64,000 bases of DNA from Psychroflexus sp. MES1-P1E (lineage in GTDB: Bacteria > Bacteroidota > Bacteroidia > Flavobacteriales > Flavobacteriaceae). Below the pieces are notes generated by a model. That model was not told the DNA's origin. It saw only the letters and a program-made list of their open reading frames with translations, and searched no databases. Shown here piece after piece: positions 26,758 to 35,118 of the stretch; the stretch's first letter is position 1; every line of letters begins with the position of its first letter. A program made the translations under genes and the position numbers. The stretch is taken from positions 1 to 64,000 of the forward strand of contig NZ_PJBS01000350.1 of the NCBI RefSeq assembly GCF_002836055.1, read 5' to 3'.

Positions 26758-27195
26758 TTGAAAAACAAACTTATATCTCAACTTCCTTATCAAGACCCTT
26801 TTTTGTTTGTCGATACAATTGAAGACGTCTCTGAAGATTTTATAAAAGGTAGCTATACTTTCAAAGCCTCCTCTTGGTTTTATAAAGGTCATTTTAAGGA
26901 TCATCCCATTACTCCAGGAGTAATTCTCACTGAATGTGCTGCCCAGATTGGCTTAGCTAGTCTAGGACTTTTTATTTTTTCACAAGATAAGAATTCAGAC
27001 TTAGGCAAGATTCGACTCGCCATGACGAGTACCAACATAGAATTTTTAAAACCCGTTTTTCCCGATGAAAAAGTCATCATTGAGGCAGAGAAGATTTATT
27101 TTAGATTCAATAAATTGAAATCATCGGTTAAAATGTTTAATAGCAATGGAGACTTAATTTTAAGAGGAGACATTGCAGGTGTTATTTTAATTTAA
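26758..27195 (+). CDS. 3-hydroxyacyl-ACP dehydratase, FabZ-like (TTG start)
   Basis: A 145-residue hotdog-fold dehydratase. LPYQDPFLFVD (9-19) and the active-site motif GHFKDHPITPGVILTE with His45 and Glu59 match FabZ. The start is TTG at 26758: an in-frame TAA lies three codons upstream and no ATG occurs before the conserved region. It removes water from 3-hydroxyacyl-ACP in chain elongation. It is two bases upstream of the ketosynthase gene. Confidence 0.87.
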   Translation: MKNKLISQLPYQDPFLFVDTIEDVSEDFIKGSYTFKASSWFYKGHFKDHPITPGVILTECAAQIGLASLGLFIFSQDKNSDLGKIRLAMTSTNIEFLKPVFPDEKVIIEAEKIYFRFNKLKSSVKMFNSNGDLILRGDIAGVILI

Positions 27196-27197
27196 TT

Positions 27198-28484
27198 ATG
27201 AAGACACAAAGAGTAGTGATTACGGGTTTAGGAGTTGTAGCGTCAAATGCTGTTGGGGTTTCCCCTTTTACAGAGGCTATAAAATCTGGTAAAAGTGGAA
27301 TTCAGTTCCATTCAAATTTAAAAGACTTACAATTTAGTTGTCAGATTGGAGGAATTCCTGAGATTTCTCAAGAGCTTATGGATACCTATTTTACTGCTTT
27401 GGAGCAAAGGGGTTTATTAGCCACGGGACTTATTTATGGAGGAATTGCTGGTCAAGAAGCCTGGGCCGATGCTGGGTTGGACATTACAGAGGAGGTCGAT
27501 CCAGACTCAGGAATTATTTTTGGAACTGGAGTTTTAGGTGTAGATAAGTTGCGAGAAGCCTTTTATCGCATAGACCAAAAGCAAGTTCGACGCTTAGGAA
27601 GTACCAGTGTTCTGCAAACGATGGCTAGCGGGATAAGTGCTTTTCTGGGCGGGAAGTTAGGCTGCGGCAATCAAGTTACCACCAATTCCTCCGCCTGTAC
27701 CACAGGAACCGAGGCTTTACTTATGGGGTACGACCGTATTTCTTCAGGGAAAGCTAAGCGAATGCTAGTGGGAAGTTGTAGTGATTCTGGACCTTATGTG
27801 TGGGGTGGTTTTGATGCTCTCCGTATCTTACCGCATCAGTATAATGAAAGGCCAGAGGAAGCTTCGAAGCCTATGAGCGAATCTGCAGCTGGTTTTGTGC
27901 CTTCCAGCGGCTCAGGGTCCATGGTTATAGAAAGTTTGGAATCTGCTCTAGAAAGGGGAGTTCCAATTTATGCTGAAGTTTTAGGAGGGTGTATCAATTC
28001 TGGAGGGCAACGCGAACAGGGGAGTATGACAGCGCCTAACTCTTCAGCAGTTAAAAGTTGTATCTCAAAAGCTTTAGTAGAGGCAGGGGTAAATTCAGAA
28101 GATATAGACCTCATTAATGCTCACCTTACTGCTACCGCTATGGACGCCACCGAAGTCCAGAATTGGTCTCTGGCCTTACAAAAATCAGGAAAAAACTTCC
28201 CTTATATCAATTCTCTAAAGAGTCATGTTGGTCATGCTTTGGCTGCAGCAGGAAGTCTAGAACTCGTGAGTTCCATTTTGGAATTATCACAAGGCTTTAT
28301 ATTTCCAAATTTGAATTGCGATACGATACATCCAGACATTTTGGAGATAGTCGATGAGGAAAAAATTCCCAGGACCTTACTAAAAAAAAACTTGACTATT
28401 ATTGCTAAGGCAAGTTTTGGTTTTGGCGATGTGAACGCTTGTGTAATTTTGAAAAAATATAGTGATGGAGATAAATCAGCTTAA
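27198..28484 (+). CDS. Beta-ketoacyl-ACP synthase, FabF-like
   Basis: A 428-residue thiolase-fold condensing enzyme. The catalytic triad is complete: Cys167 (TTNSSACTTGTEAL), His309 (INAHLTATAMDATE) and His346 (SLKSHVGHALAAAG). It is thus an active synthase and not a chain-length factor. The Leu after His309 replaces the usual Gly. It condenses malonyl-ACP with an acyl chain, likely on the carrier protein encoded downstream. Its 3' end overlaps the next small gene. Confidence 0.92.
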   Translation: MKTQRVVITGLGVVASNAVGVSPFTEAIKSGKSGIQFHSNLKDLQFSCQIGGIPEISQELMDTYFTALEQRGLLATGLIYGGIAGQEAWADAGLDITEEVDPDSGIIFGTGVLGVDKLREAFYRIDQKQVRRLGSTSVLQTMASGISAFLGGKLGCGNQVTTNSSACTTGTEALLMGYDRISSGKAKRMLVGSCSDSGPYVWGGFDALRILPHQYNERPEEASKPMSESAAGFVPSSGSGSMVIESLESALERGVPIYAEVLGGCINSGGQREQGSMTAPNSSAVKSCISKALVEAGVNSEDIDLINAHLTATAMDATEVQNWSLALQKSGKNFPYINSLKSHVGHALAAAGSLELVSSILELSQGFIFPNLNCDTIHPDILEIVDEEKIPRTLLKKNLTIIAKASFGFGDVNACVILKKYSDGDKSA

Positions 28485-28695
28485 AAAACGGTTTTGGTTA
28501 TTTGGTGGGTTAGGAACGGGGTTACTAGGTTTTGGACTTTCGGCAATCATCGAAAGTGGCTTTATGAAACATAGTGATGCCGAAACTTGGCAGTGGGTTC
28601 TAGCAGGAACGCTATCACTTATGGTCATTATGACAGGAGTGAACTTTCTCTTTGAAAGTTTCAGGTGTAAGTTAAAGCTGAGTCCTAAAAAATAA
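28465..28695 (+). CDS. Small two-helix membrane protein in the PKS operon
   Basis: A 76-residue protein starting at ATG 28465 (a GTG directly before it, 28462, is also possible) inside the ketosynthase 3' end. Two hydrophobic segments (about 11-28 and 40-60) are linked by a polar loop, SGFMKHSDAETWQ. The overlap of 20 bases with the ketosynthase implies coupled translation. No family was recognised. It could anchor the pathway to the membrane or handle the lipid product; this is inference from position only. Confidence 0.72.
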   Translation: MEINQLKKRFWLFGGLGTGLLGFGLSAIIESGFMKHSDAETWQWVLAGTLSLMVIMTGVNFLFESFRCKLKLSPKK

Positions 28696-28767
28696 ATGTA
28701 ATCTTTTCTAAGACCAATCTTAAACCTTACGGTCTTCTGTCTTTCTCCTTGGTTTACGAAAACTAAT

Positions 28768-28784
28768 TTGTAAATTGCTTACAA
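28768..28784. repeat. Inverted repeat upstream of the ACP gene
   Basis: TTGTAA (28768-28773) and TTACAA (28779-28784) flank five bases, nine bases before the ACP ATG. It follows a near-match to the -7 element (CTAATTTG). It may be an operator for internal transcription of ACP and PPTase, or chance in AT-rich DNA. Confidence 0.35.
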
Positions 28785-28792
28785 AAAATCAT

Positions 28793-29047
28793 ATGACTGC
28801 TGAAGTAATACAGGATAAATTGAAGGTTATCGTTCAACCTTATGTCAATCATCAAGAAAATTTCGATAATTTGACATCCAAATCCGATTTTATAAATGAT
28901 TTGCAAATCAATTCGGCTAACTTAGTGGATGTAGTGCTAGACGTGGAAGATGAATTTGATATCAGAATTGAAAATGACGATATGGAAAAGATGATTAGCG
29001 TAGAAGCAACTGTCAATGTTATTCAAAAGAAACTTGAAACTAAGTGA
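28793..29047 (+). CDS. Acyl carrier protein with atypical attachment site
   Basis: An 84-residue acidic ACP. The phosphopantetheine site is Ser41 in LQINSANLVDVVLDVEDEFDI, where the usual Asp-Ser-Leu is Asn-Ser-Ala. The following helix and the DEFDI motif are typical. ATG 28793 is the start; an upstream TTG (28775) lies within the inverted repeat and is less likely. It ends with a GTGA overlap into the transferase gene that must load it, so the pair forms a self-contained unit. Confidence 0.85.
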   Translation: MTAEVIQDKLKVIVQPYVNHQENFDNLTSKSDFINDLQINSANLVDVVLDVEDEFDIRIENDDMEKMISVEATVNVIQKKLETK

Positions 29048-29571
29048 TTGGAAATGATATTGTAGACCTAAAGAAAGCTAAAACCGATTCAAATATCTTT
29101 AGGCCTAGGTATATGCATAAAGTACTTTCTCAAAATGAACAAAATTTGGTTTTATCAAGTCCAAACCCTGAAGAAGAGTTTTGGCGGCTTTGGACGATGA
29201 AAGAAAGTGCCTATAAAGCCTTTCAGCGAAAATTAAATTTCAAATCGGTTTTCAATCCGTTTGCATTTCATTGTAAACTTATGGATTCAGAAAAAGGCAT
29301 AGTTCATTTCGATGGAGACCATGTCAAAACAACAACGATTTTTAATAGAGAGAATTATACCTATTGCAGTGTTTCCTGTTCATCCTCTTCACGTTCCTTT
29401 ATTGCCAATTCCAAGGAAGAACTTGTCCAAAATTTAAGAGCGGAATTTGGTGAGTCGTCACAACCAGAGTTATTAAAATTGAAGAATAACCTACCGTTTA
29501 TAAAGATCGCCTCCAAAACTATACCTGCCTCGATAACTCACCATGGCATTTACTTTGCCATTCAGTTTTAA
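29044..29571 (+). CDS. 4'-phosphopantetheinyl transferase superfamily protein
   Basis: A 175-residue transferase starting with GTG (29044) overlapping the ACP stop. IGNDIVDL (2-9) carries the magnesium-binding Asp, and FWRLWTMKESAYKAF (about 56-70) the conserved W/KESxxK motif. It transfers phosphopantetheine from CoA to Ser41 of the neighbouring ACP. Size and motifs lie between AcpS and Sfp types. It is the last gene of the polyketide operon. Confidence 0.88.
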   Translation: MIGNDIVDLKKAKTDSNIFRPRYMHKVLSQNEQNLVLSSPNPEEEFWRLWTMKESAYKAFQRKLNFKSVFNPFAFHCKLMDSEKGIVHFDGDHVKTTTIFNRENYTYCSVSCSSSSRSFIANSKEELVQNLRAEFGESSQPELLKLKNNLPFIKIASKTIPASITHHGIYFAIQF

Positions 29572-29624
29572 GGGTTTAAGAAAGAATTTTGTGTGTGGTA
29601 TAATTTATGTTCGATCAGATTAAG

Positions 29625-29632
29625 TATATTTG
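29625..29632 (+). promoter_or_regulatory. Promoter of the 29637 secreted protein gene
   Basis: TATATTTG ends four bases before ATG 29637 and ten before ATG 29643, so the transcript would be leaderless or nearly so. Confidence 0.55.
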
Positions 29633-29636
29633 AAGT

Positions 29637-30284
29637 ATGAATATGTTTAAAATCAGTTTCTTAAGCCTTTTGTTGTGCGTTTCTTTTTTGGTGAATGCTC
29701 AAAATCGCGACTTTCCCACCCGTGGATCTGAAGTTATCAATAACCCAAGATTTAAGTCTTCCAATTCCTCCTCAGGAATGAATAGGTTAGGGGTGCCCAA
29801 TAGGAGTAAAGTCAAAGATATTTTTGCTAAAGATGAGGAGGGTGTTGATTTTAAGACCAAGACCCAGTTTACGAATCCTAGTGATATATGGACAGATAAA
29901 TTGAATAAAAAGCCTGAGGACGAGAATAAGAATATGAAGGAAGAATGGGCTCAAGATATGAGTCTAGGTGACTTTGTTACTTCTTCAGATAAGATTGTTT
30001 TTATCTGTAGAGACCATATGATGTATGATGGAGATCGCGTACAGGTAAGGTTAAATGATAAGATTATCGTTGAAAATCTTTTACTTGATAATGCTTATAA
30101 AGAACTTACTATTCCCATAGAAATCGGTTTCAATAAAGTAGAGTTTATTGCCTTAAATCAAGGAGAAGCAGGTCCCAATACCGCAGAGTTAAAGATCATA
30201 GATGGTTCCGAAATGATATCTAGAAACGTTTGGAATTTATTGACCGGTGTAAAAGCGAGTACTATTATTGTTAGAAATAAATAA
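29637..30284 (+). CDS. Secreted protein of unknown function
   Basis: A 215-residue exported protein with a Sec signal peptide cut after about LVNAQ (residues 18-22). The mature part begins with a low-complexity region (about 22-100, rich in Asn, Ser, Lys) and ends with a beta-rich domain (about 105-213) that reads like a small jelly-roll or sugar-binding fold: IVFICRDHMMYDGDRVQVRL. No family was recognised. Its stop is directly next to the recQ stop on the other strand. The second ATG (29643) is a possible start. Confidence 0.75.
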   Translation: MNMFKISFLSLLLCVSFLVNAQNRDFPTRGSEVINNPRFKSSNSSSGMNRLGVPNRSKVKDIFAKDEEGVDFKTKTQFTNPSDIWTDKLNKKPEDENKNMKEEWAQDMSLGDFVTSSDKIVFICRDHMMYDGDRVQVRLNDKIIVENLLLDNAYKELTIPIEIGFNKVEFIALNQGEAGPNTAELKIIDGSEMISRNVWNLLTGVKASTIIVRNK

Positions 30285-32369
30285 TTATTTTTTTAGAATT
30301 GTTACTGCAATCCTGATTTTTTCGTAGCTCAGATTTCCATTTAGAGCCTCAAAAATGGGTTTTAGAGTCCCTTCATAGTCAATTTTTTTAAGGATATTTT
30401 CTACTTTTTTTACTTCGGAAGTTGAAACCAGTTTACTTAAATCGATGGGTTTACCTTTTTCTACTAGAGTACATAGATGAGAAATAACTGTCGTTGATTT
30501 TAAATTCCTTGTTTTAGCGATGTCTTCAATGCTATTTCCATTTTGAAAAAGGGTAAAGGTTTGCTCGTAAGTTGAGGTTTTCTTTATTTTTTTTGTGTTG
30601 AATTTCTCAATAACTTCAATAAAGCTATCGGCATATTTTTCAGACTTTAAAGAATTTACACCGCTTATGGTTTTAAATTCATTTTCGTCAAGGGGCCTTT
30701 CTTTTTCTATCTCTTTTAAAGTGGCATCGTTAAAAACTAAGTAGGGCGGTATGTTTTCTTCAATAGATATTTGCATTCTCAATTGTTTCAATTGAGTAAA
30801 CAAGTTAGAAGATTTCAACGTTTGCTTGGGTTGTGAAGACGAAATCTGATCTTGTTTAGGCTTCGTTAGCCAAACCTGTTCATCTTCAAATAAGACCTTT
30901 TTAGCTAGTGGTGTAAACTCTAAAGCATTCCCTCTGTGAAATGCAATTTCTATATAGCCTAAATTAGTAAGTTGTAAAATATAATGCTGCCAATCTCTCC
31001 AACTTATACCGTCACCAATGCCATAGGTTTTTATATTTTGATACCCCTTGTCATATATCGCTGCATTTTTTGCCCCTCTCAAAATATCTATAATCATTCC
31101 CATAGGTTCTTTTTGTTTAGCACGCGCTACAGCAGAAAGTGCTTTTTGTGCTATAAGTTTGGCATCAAAAAAGCGTGGAGGATTCTTACAAACGTCACAA
31201 AACCCACAATTTTCTGTAAGGTGTTCGCCGAAGTAACCTAAAAGAATACGTCTTCTACAGGAAGTAGCCTCTGCAAATTGCTTGATACGATCCAGTTTAG
31301 CTTCCTGAACCTTTTGATTCATACTATTTTCAATAAAGCGTTTGTATTGTATCACATCTGCATAAGAGTGAAACATGAGAGCATTCGCTTGTAATCCATC
31401 TCTTCCGGCACGCCCTATTTCTTGATAGTAGCCCTCAAGGTTTTTAGGCATGTTATAGTGTATCACCCAACGGACGTTGGACTTGTCAATTCCCATTCCA
31501 AAGGCGACTGTTGCACAAATAATCTGAGTCTTATCATAGACAAACTCTTCTTGGATTTTGGACCTTTCTTCAGAGGCTAAGCCAGCATGATAGGCCTTCG
31601 CCTTAAATCCCTTCTTTGTAAGATCTTTGGCTAATTTTTCAGTAGATTTCCTACTTAAGCAATACGCTATACCTGCTTCATCCTTCCTTCTTAATAGAAA
31701 GTTTTCAATTTGCTTGAGGCGCTTATCTGCAACTCGGACTTCCAAGAAAATATTTTCTCTATCAAAAGAAGAAAGAAAAGCTTTAGCTTTTGGAATTCCC
31801 AATTGCTTCAAAATATCCTTTCGGGTAGTTTTGTCTGCAGTTGCTGTTAAAGCAATAATAGGGGTCTTAGGTAAAGACTTTTTTAAAAATCCAAGTTGTT
31901 GGTAGGAAGGTCTAAAGTCATGACCCCAAGAAGAGATGCAATGAGCTTCATCTACAGCGACACAACTGATATAAGTTTCGCTTAAAATCTCTTGTAGCCC
32001 AGATAAACTTTCCGGGGCTGTATAGAGCAGTTTTATGTCTCGGTTAGCTACCTTAGATTTAATCTCAAGTTGGACTTCAGGAGTTTGGGTTGAATTGTAA
32101 AAATCTGCAGGAATTCCATTGCTTTTCAATCCATCAACTTGATCTTTCATCAAAGCGATGAGAGGTGAAATAACCAAAGTAAGTCCCTCAAATTTTAACG
32201 CAGGAAGCTGAAAGCACATCGACTTTCCTCCACCAGTGGGCATTACGACAAGGGCGTCTTTACCGCTTAAAACATGCTCAATAATTTCAGCTTGATCTTT
32301 TCTAAAACTATCGTAACCGAAGTATTTTTTAAGATGAGAAAGACTGTTTGTTATCACTTGGGAGGTCAT
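30285..32369 (-). CDS. recQ: ATP-dependent DNA helicase RecQ
   Basis: A 694-residue 3'-5' helicase. Walker A MPTGGGKS (43-50) and the DEAH box AVDEAHCISSWGHDFRPSY (about 137-155) mark helicase domain 1. Helicase domain 2 carries IGRAGRDG. The RQC zinc site has Cys residues in CRRRILLGYFGE and CGFCDVCKNP (about 370-395). A winged helix follows, then an HRDC domain (about 525-595) and a C-terminal helix-turn-helix region (about 605-690). It acts in recombination and repair of stalled forks. It is divergent from the Rrf2 gene. Confidence 0.97.
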   Translation of the reverse strand: MTSQVITNSLSHLKKYFGYDSFRKDQAEIIEHVLSGKDALVVMPTGGGKSMCFQLPALKFEGLTLVISPLIALMKDQVDGLKSNGIPADFYNSTQTPEVQLEIKSKVANRDIKLLYTAPESLSGLQEILSETYISCVAVDEAHCISSWGHDFRPSYQQLGFLKKSLPKTPIIALTATADKTTRKDILKQLGIPKAKAFLSSFDRENIFLEVRVADKRLKQIENFLLRRKDEAGIAYCLSRKSTEKLAKDLTKKGFKAKAYHAGLASEERSKIQEEFVYDKTQIICATVAFGMGIDKSNVRWVIHYNMPKNLEGYYQEIGRAGRDGLQANALMFHSYADVIQYKRFIENSMNQKVQEAKLDRIKQFAEATSCRRRILLGYFGEHLTENCGFCDVCKNPPRFFDAKLIAQKALSAVARAKQKEPMGMIIDILRGAKNAAIYDKGYQNIKTYGIGDGISWRDWQHYILQLTNLGYIEIAFHRGNALEFTPLAKKVLFEDEQVWLTKPKQDQISSSQPKQTLKSSNLFTQLKQLRMQISIEENIPPYLVFNDATLKEIEKERPLDENEFKTISGVNSLKSEKYADSFIEVIEKFNTKKIKKTSTYEQTFTLFQNGNSIEDIAKTRNLKSTTVISHLCTLVEKGKPIDLSKLVSTSEVKKVENILKKIDYEGTLKPIFEALNGNLSYEKIRIAVTILKK

Positions 32370-32437
32370 GAAATGGATTTCAAAATTGAAATTGCAAATT
32401 ACAATTTCAGTTTCATTTTTTTAAAGATGAATAATGA

Positions 32438-32445
32438 TATATTTG
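32438..32445 (+). promoter_or_regulatory. Promoter of the Rrf2 regulator gene (probably leaderless)
   Basis: TATATTTG ends five bases before ATG 32451; with a start point about 5-7 bases after the element the mRNA would begin at the start codon. It also decides the start, since longer frames would include the promoter. Confidence 0.6.
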
Positions 32446-32450
32446 CAATA

Positions 32451-32891
32451 ATGATTTCAAAAAAGACAAAATACGCAATTAATGCTTTGGTTTATCTTGC
32501 AAAGCGAAATGGAGAAGGACCCATTGTCATTAGTGAAATTGCTGAAAAAGAACATATTCCTAGAAAATTTTTAGAGTCCATTCTGCTTAATCTCAAAAAA
32601 GCTGGAGTTCTCGCCAGTAAAAAAGGAAAGGGCGGTGGCTATTATCTGTTGCAAAATCCAGAAGATATCAACTTAGCTGATGTGATGCGTCTTCTTGATG
32701 GTCCTATTGCATTTCTTCCCTGTGTGACCTATAAATATTACGAAAGGTGTGAGGAGTGCAAGGATGAAGAAACCTGCGGAATAAGGGATATTTTTCATGA
32801 AGTAAGAAACAAAACTGTGGAACTCCTCAAGAAGGCGAATCTAGCAGAAATCATCAAAAGAGAAAGTCATTTATTTACCGATTCGCAGTAA
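32451..32891 (+). CDS. Rrf2-family regulator with cysteine cluster
   Basis: A 146-residue Rrf2 protein. The winged helix-turn-helix (about 1-65) includes YAINALVYLA and IPRKFLESILLNLKKAGVL. Four cysteines (91, 100, 103, 109) in CVTYKYYERCEEC and ETCG fit the IscR-like iron-sulfur cluster region or the metal/redox site of relatives. The start at 32451 is supported by the promoter directly before it. It lies 68 bases upstream of an SLC13 transporter gene whose promoter carries an inverted repeat, so it may control sulfate or cysteine supply in the manner of CymR, or act as a redox sensor. Confidence 0.88.
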   Translation: MISKKTKYAINALVYLAKRNGEGPIVISEIAEKEHIPRKFLESILLNLKKAGVLASKKGKGGGYYLLQNPEDINLADVMRLLDGPIAFLPCVTYKYYERCEECKDEETCGIRDIFHEVRNKTVELLKKANLAEIIKRESHLFTDSQ

Positions 32892-32913
32892 AATTATTTA
32901 TTTTTACAAATAA

Positions 32914-32946
32914 AGTCTATAGATTTTGTAGACTATTCTATATTTG
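32914..32946 (+). promoter_or_regulatory. SLC13 promoter with candidate Rrf2 operator
   Basis: TATATTTG (32939-32946) ends 13 bases before the transporter ATG. A 6-bp inverted repeat AGTCTA (32914-32919) / TAGACT (32929-32934), spacer nine, ends four bases before the element, where a repressor or activator would bind. Confidence 0.5.
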
Positions 32947-32959
32947 AACAAAAAAATAA

Positions 32960-34756
32960 ATGACCACAGCTGCAATTATTACTATATGTGTCATTGTTCT
33001 TGCTATTATTCTTTTTGCGACAGAAGCTCTACCTATAGATCTTGTTGCTATTTCAATCATGATTATTTTGGTATTAGGAGGAGTCATCACTCCTGAAGAA
33101 GGGATAGAGGGCTTTAGTAATAAAGCGACAATTACTGTTGCTTTTATGTTTGTGTTGAGTGCGGCACTACTTAAAACGGGAGCCTTACAAGTTCTTGCTC
33201 ATCGGTTATCAAAAGTTTTTAGATATAAATTTAATGCAGGAATTTTAATGATGATGTTTATGATCGCCATTATTTCAGCATTTGTGAATAATACACCTGT
33301 CGTTGCAGTTTTTATTCCCGTGGTCATTCAAATTGCTCATGCTTCTGGGCAAAGTCCTTCTAAGATGCTTATTCCTCTCTCTTTTGCTTCTATTTTTGGA
33401 GGTATGTGTACTTTAATTGGGACTTCTACTAATATTTTGGTGAGTGGGATAGCTGAAAAAGAGGGCGAAGAAGCTATAAGCATGTTTCAAATGACTCCCA
33501 TTGCAGGGGTCTTACTTGTTGTAGGTGTGGTGTATATGTCGATTTTCGGTATTAAATTATTGCCTAAATCCAGACATTCTAAAGATTTAAAATCTAAGTT
33601 TAATGTTAATAATTACATCACTTTAGTCGAGTTGTTATCCAATTCAGATTCCATTGGAAAAAAAATTATGGACTCTGAATTAGTGACGGAATTCAATATA
33701 GATATTATTGAAGTAAGGCGAAACGGCAACTCATTTACTTTACCTCCAGGTGATTTTGAATTAAATAAGGGTGATATTTTAAAAGTGAGATGTGATGTGG
33801 AAAAGTTGAAATCCCTAAAAGGAAAAACGAAAACTTTAGCAGTGTCTCCTTTAAAAATTGGTGATAGTGATCTATCAGGTAAGAATTCAGCTTTGGTAGA
33901 AATGGTGATTACTTCCTCTTCAGAAATTCACGGTAAAACACTAAAAGAGTTGGACTTTAGAAGGCGTTATAGAGCCATACCACTGGCGATAAAGCATAAA
34001 GAAGATATCAAGCATGATGATTTGTACGACGTTAAATTGAGCGCAGGAGATATCATTCTGGCCGAAGTAAAGTCACATTATGTCAAAGAACTGAATAAAT
34101 TAGAAGCTGGTCAAAACACCCCCTTTGTTCTTTTATCAGAAAATCATATCACAGAATTTGATAAAAAGAAGTTTGGTATTGTGATAGGTCTTATTTCTAT
34201 TATGGTTGTTTTAGCGAGTCTTGGAATTTTAGATATTATGGTAGGGGCCATTTCAGCTGTTATCATCCTTGTTTTGGCCAAGATTCTAAACATGCAAGAA
34301 ATTTATGAAGCTATCAACTGGAAGATTATATTTTTATTGGTTGGGGCACTTAGTCTAGGTTTAGCCATTAATAAAACAGGGCTTGATTTACTTATAGCAG
34401 AAGCTTTGGTAGATCAACTTGCGCCCATGGGAATTATTGCGGTTATTTCTGGATTATATTTAGTCACCTCTTTGCTGACAGAAGTGATGTCCAACAATGC
34501 CTCTGCAGCTCTCATGACACCCATCGCCATAGCTGTAGCTCATACCTCTGGTATAGAAGTTTTACCTTTTTTAGTGACTGTTATGATTGCAGCTTCAGCT
34601 ACTTTTATGACACCTATTGGTTACCAAACCAATACTATGGTCTATAGTGCAGGAAATTATAGATTCAAAGATTTTTTTAAAGTAGGGATTATGTTGAATT
34701 TTATATTTTGGGTGATTTCGAGTTTTATGATTCCTTGGTATTTCAACTTGGTTTAA
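32960..34756 (+). CDS. SLC13-family anion permease with TrkA-C domains
   Basis: A 598-residue transporter. An N-terminal block of about five to six membrane helices (1-200, with VNNTPVVAVFIP and GTSTNILVSGI) is separated from a C-terminal block (about 410-598, with MSNNASAALMTPIAIAVA) by two cytoplasmic RCK_C/TrkA-C domains (about 210-385). This layout is found in sulfate and other divalent-anion permeases. Sulfate is the best guess given the adjacent Rrf2 regulator. Its 3' end overlaps the convergent DoxX-like gene by four bases. Confidence 0.88.
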   Translation: MTTAAIITICVIVLAIILFATEALPIDLVAISIMIILVLGGVITPEEGIEGFSNKATITVAFMFVLSAALLKTGALQVLAHRLSKVFRYKFNAGILMMMFMIAIISAFVNNTPVVAVFIPVVIQIAHASGQSPSKMLIPLSFASIFGGMCTLIGTSTNILVSGIAEKEGEEAISMFQMTPIAGVLLVVGVVYMSIFGIKLLPKSRHSKDLKSKFNVNNYITLVELLSNSDSIGKKIMDSELVTEFNIDIIEVRRNGNSFTLPPGDFELNKGDILKVRCDVEKLKSLKGKTKTLAVSPLKIGDSDLSGKNSALVEMVITSSSEIHGKTLKELDFRRRYRAIPLAIKHKEDIKHDDLYDVKLSAGDIILAEVKSHYVKELNKLEAGQNTPFVLLSENHITEFDKKKFGIVIGLISIMVVLASLGILDIMVGAISAVIILVLAKILNMQEIYEAINWKIIFLLVGALSLGLAINKTGLDLLIAEALVDQLAPMGIIAVISGLYLVTSLLTEVMSNNASAALMTPIAIAVAHTSGIEVLPFLVTVMIAASATFMTPIGYQTNTMVYSAGNYRFKDFFKVGIMLNFIFWVISSFMIPWYFNLV

Positions 34757-35112
34757 GCTGAAATTAGCAAGGCATAGAATTGGTAAGCGACAAATAAATT
34801 GAGCAGTGCAAAAAAGAAAGAAGGAAAAGACTGTACGAAGCTGTCTTTAATTTTTAGCCGAACCCCAAATCCAAGACTCATCAAAAGACTTAGACCTAAG
34901 GCGGCAGAGAACCCTATAATAGGATTCAAATAAAATCCATAACTCAGACCACAAGCTCCTAAGACTTGAAAAAATCCAGTGATTTTCCTTTGTCCCTTAG
35001 ATAAACCAAAACGTTCAAATTCTTTATACATGGTAGGACTATAAAAACATCCTAACCCATAAAAAAAGAAAGAAACACTTATAAATAAAACTAAAATTTG
35101 CAATACAATCAT
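34753..35112 (-). CDS. DoxX-like small membrane protein
   Basis: A 119-residue protein with four hydrophobic helices (about 3-20, 43-62, 66-84, 96-115) in a DoxX-like layout, with GFFQVLGACGLSYG in the second helix. DoxX relatives are linked to respiration or redox balance, without a defined reaction. It is the last of three co-directional membrane-protein genes (35855 to 34753), six bases after the DUF2752 gene. Confidence 0.72.
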   Translation of the reverse strand: MIVLQILVLFISVSFFFYGLGCFYSPTMYKEFERFGLSKGQRKITGFFQVLGACGLSYGFYLNPIIGFSAALGLSLLMSLGFGVRLKIKDSFVQSFPSFFFALLNLFVAYQFYALLISA

Positions 35113-35118
35113 ATAAAA

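Noticed and set aside
22984-29571. Flexirubin or aryl-polyene pigment cluster
   Set aside because: The many ketosynthases, aromatic ammonia-lyase and acyltransferases of those clusters are absent, and a type III PKS is not part of them.
32274-32450. N-terminal extension of the Rrf2 regulator
   Set aside because: It overlaps recQ on the other strand and includes the TATATTTG promoter; the Rrf2 fold begins at 32451.
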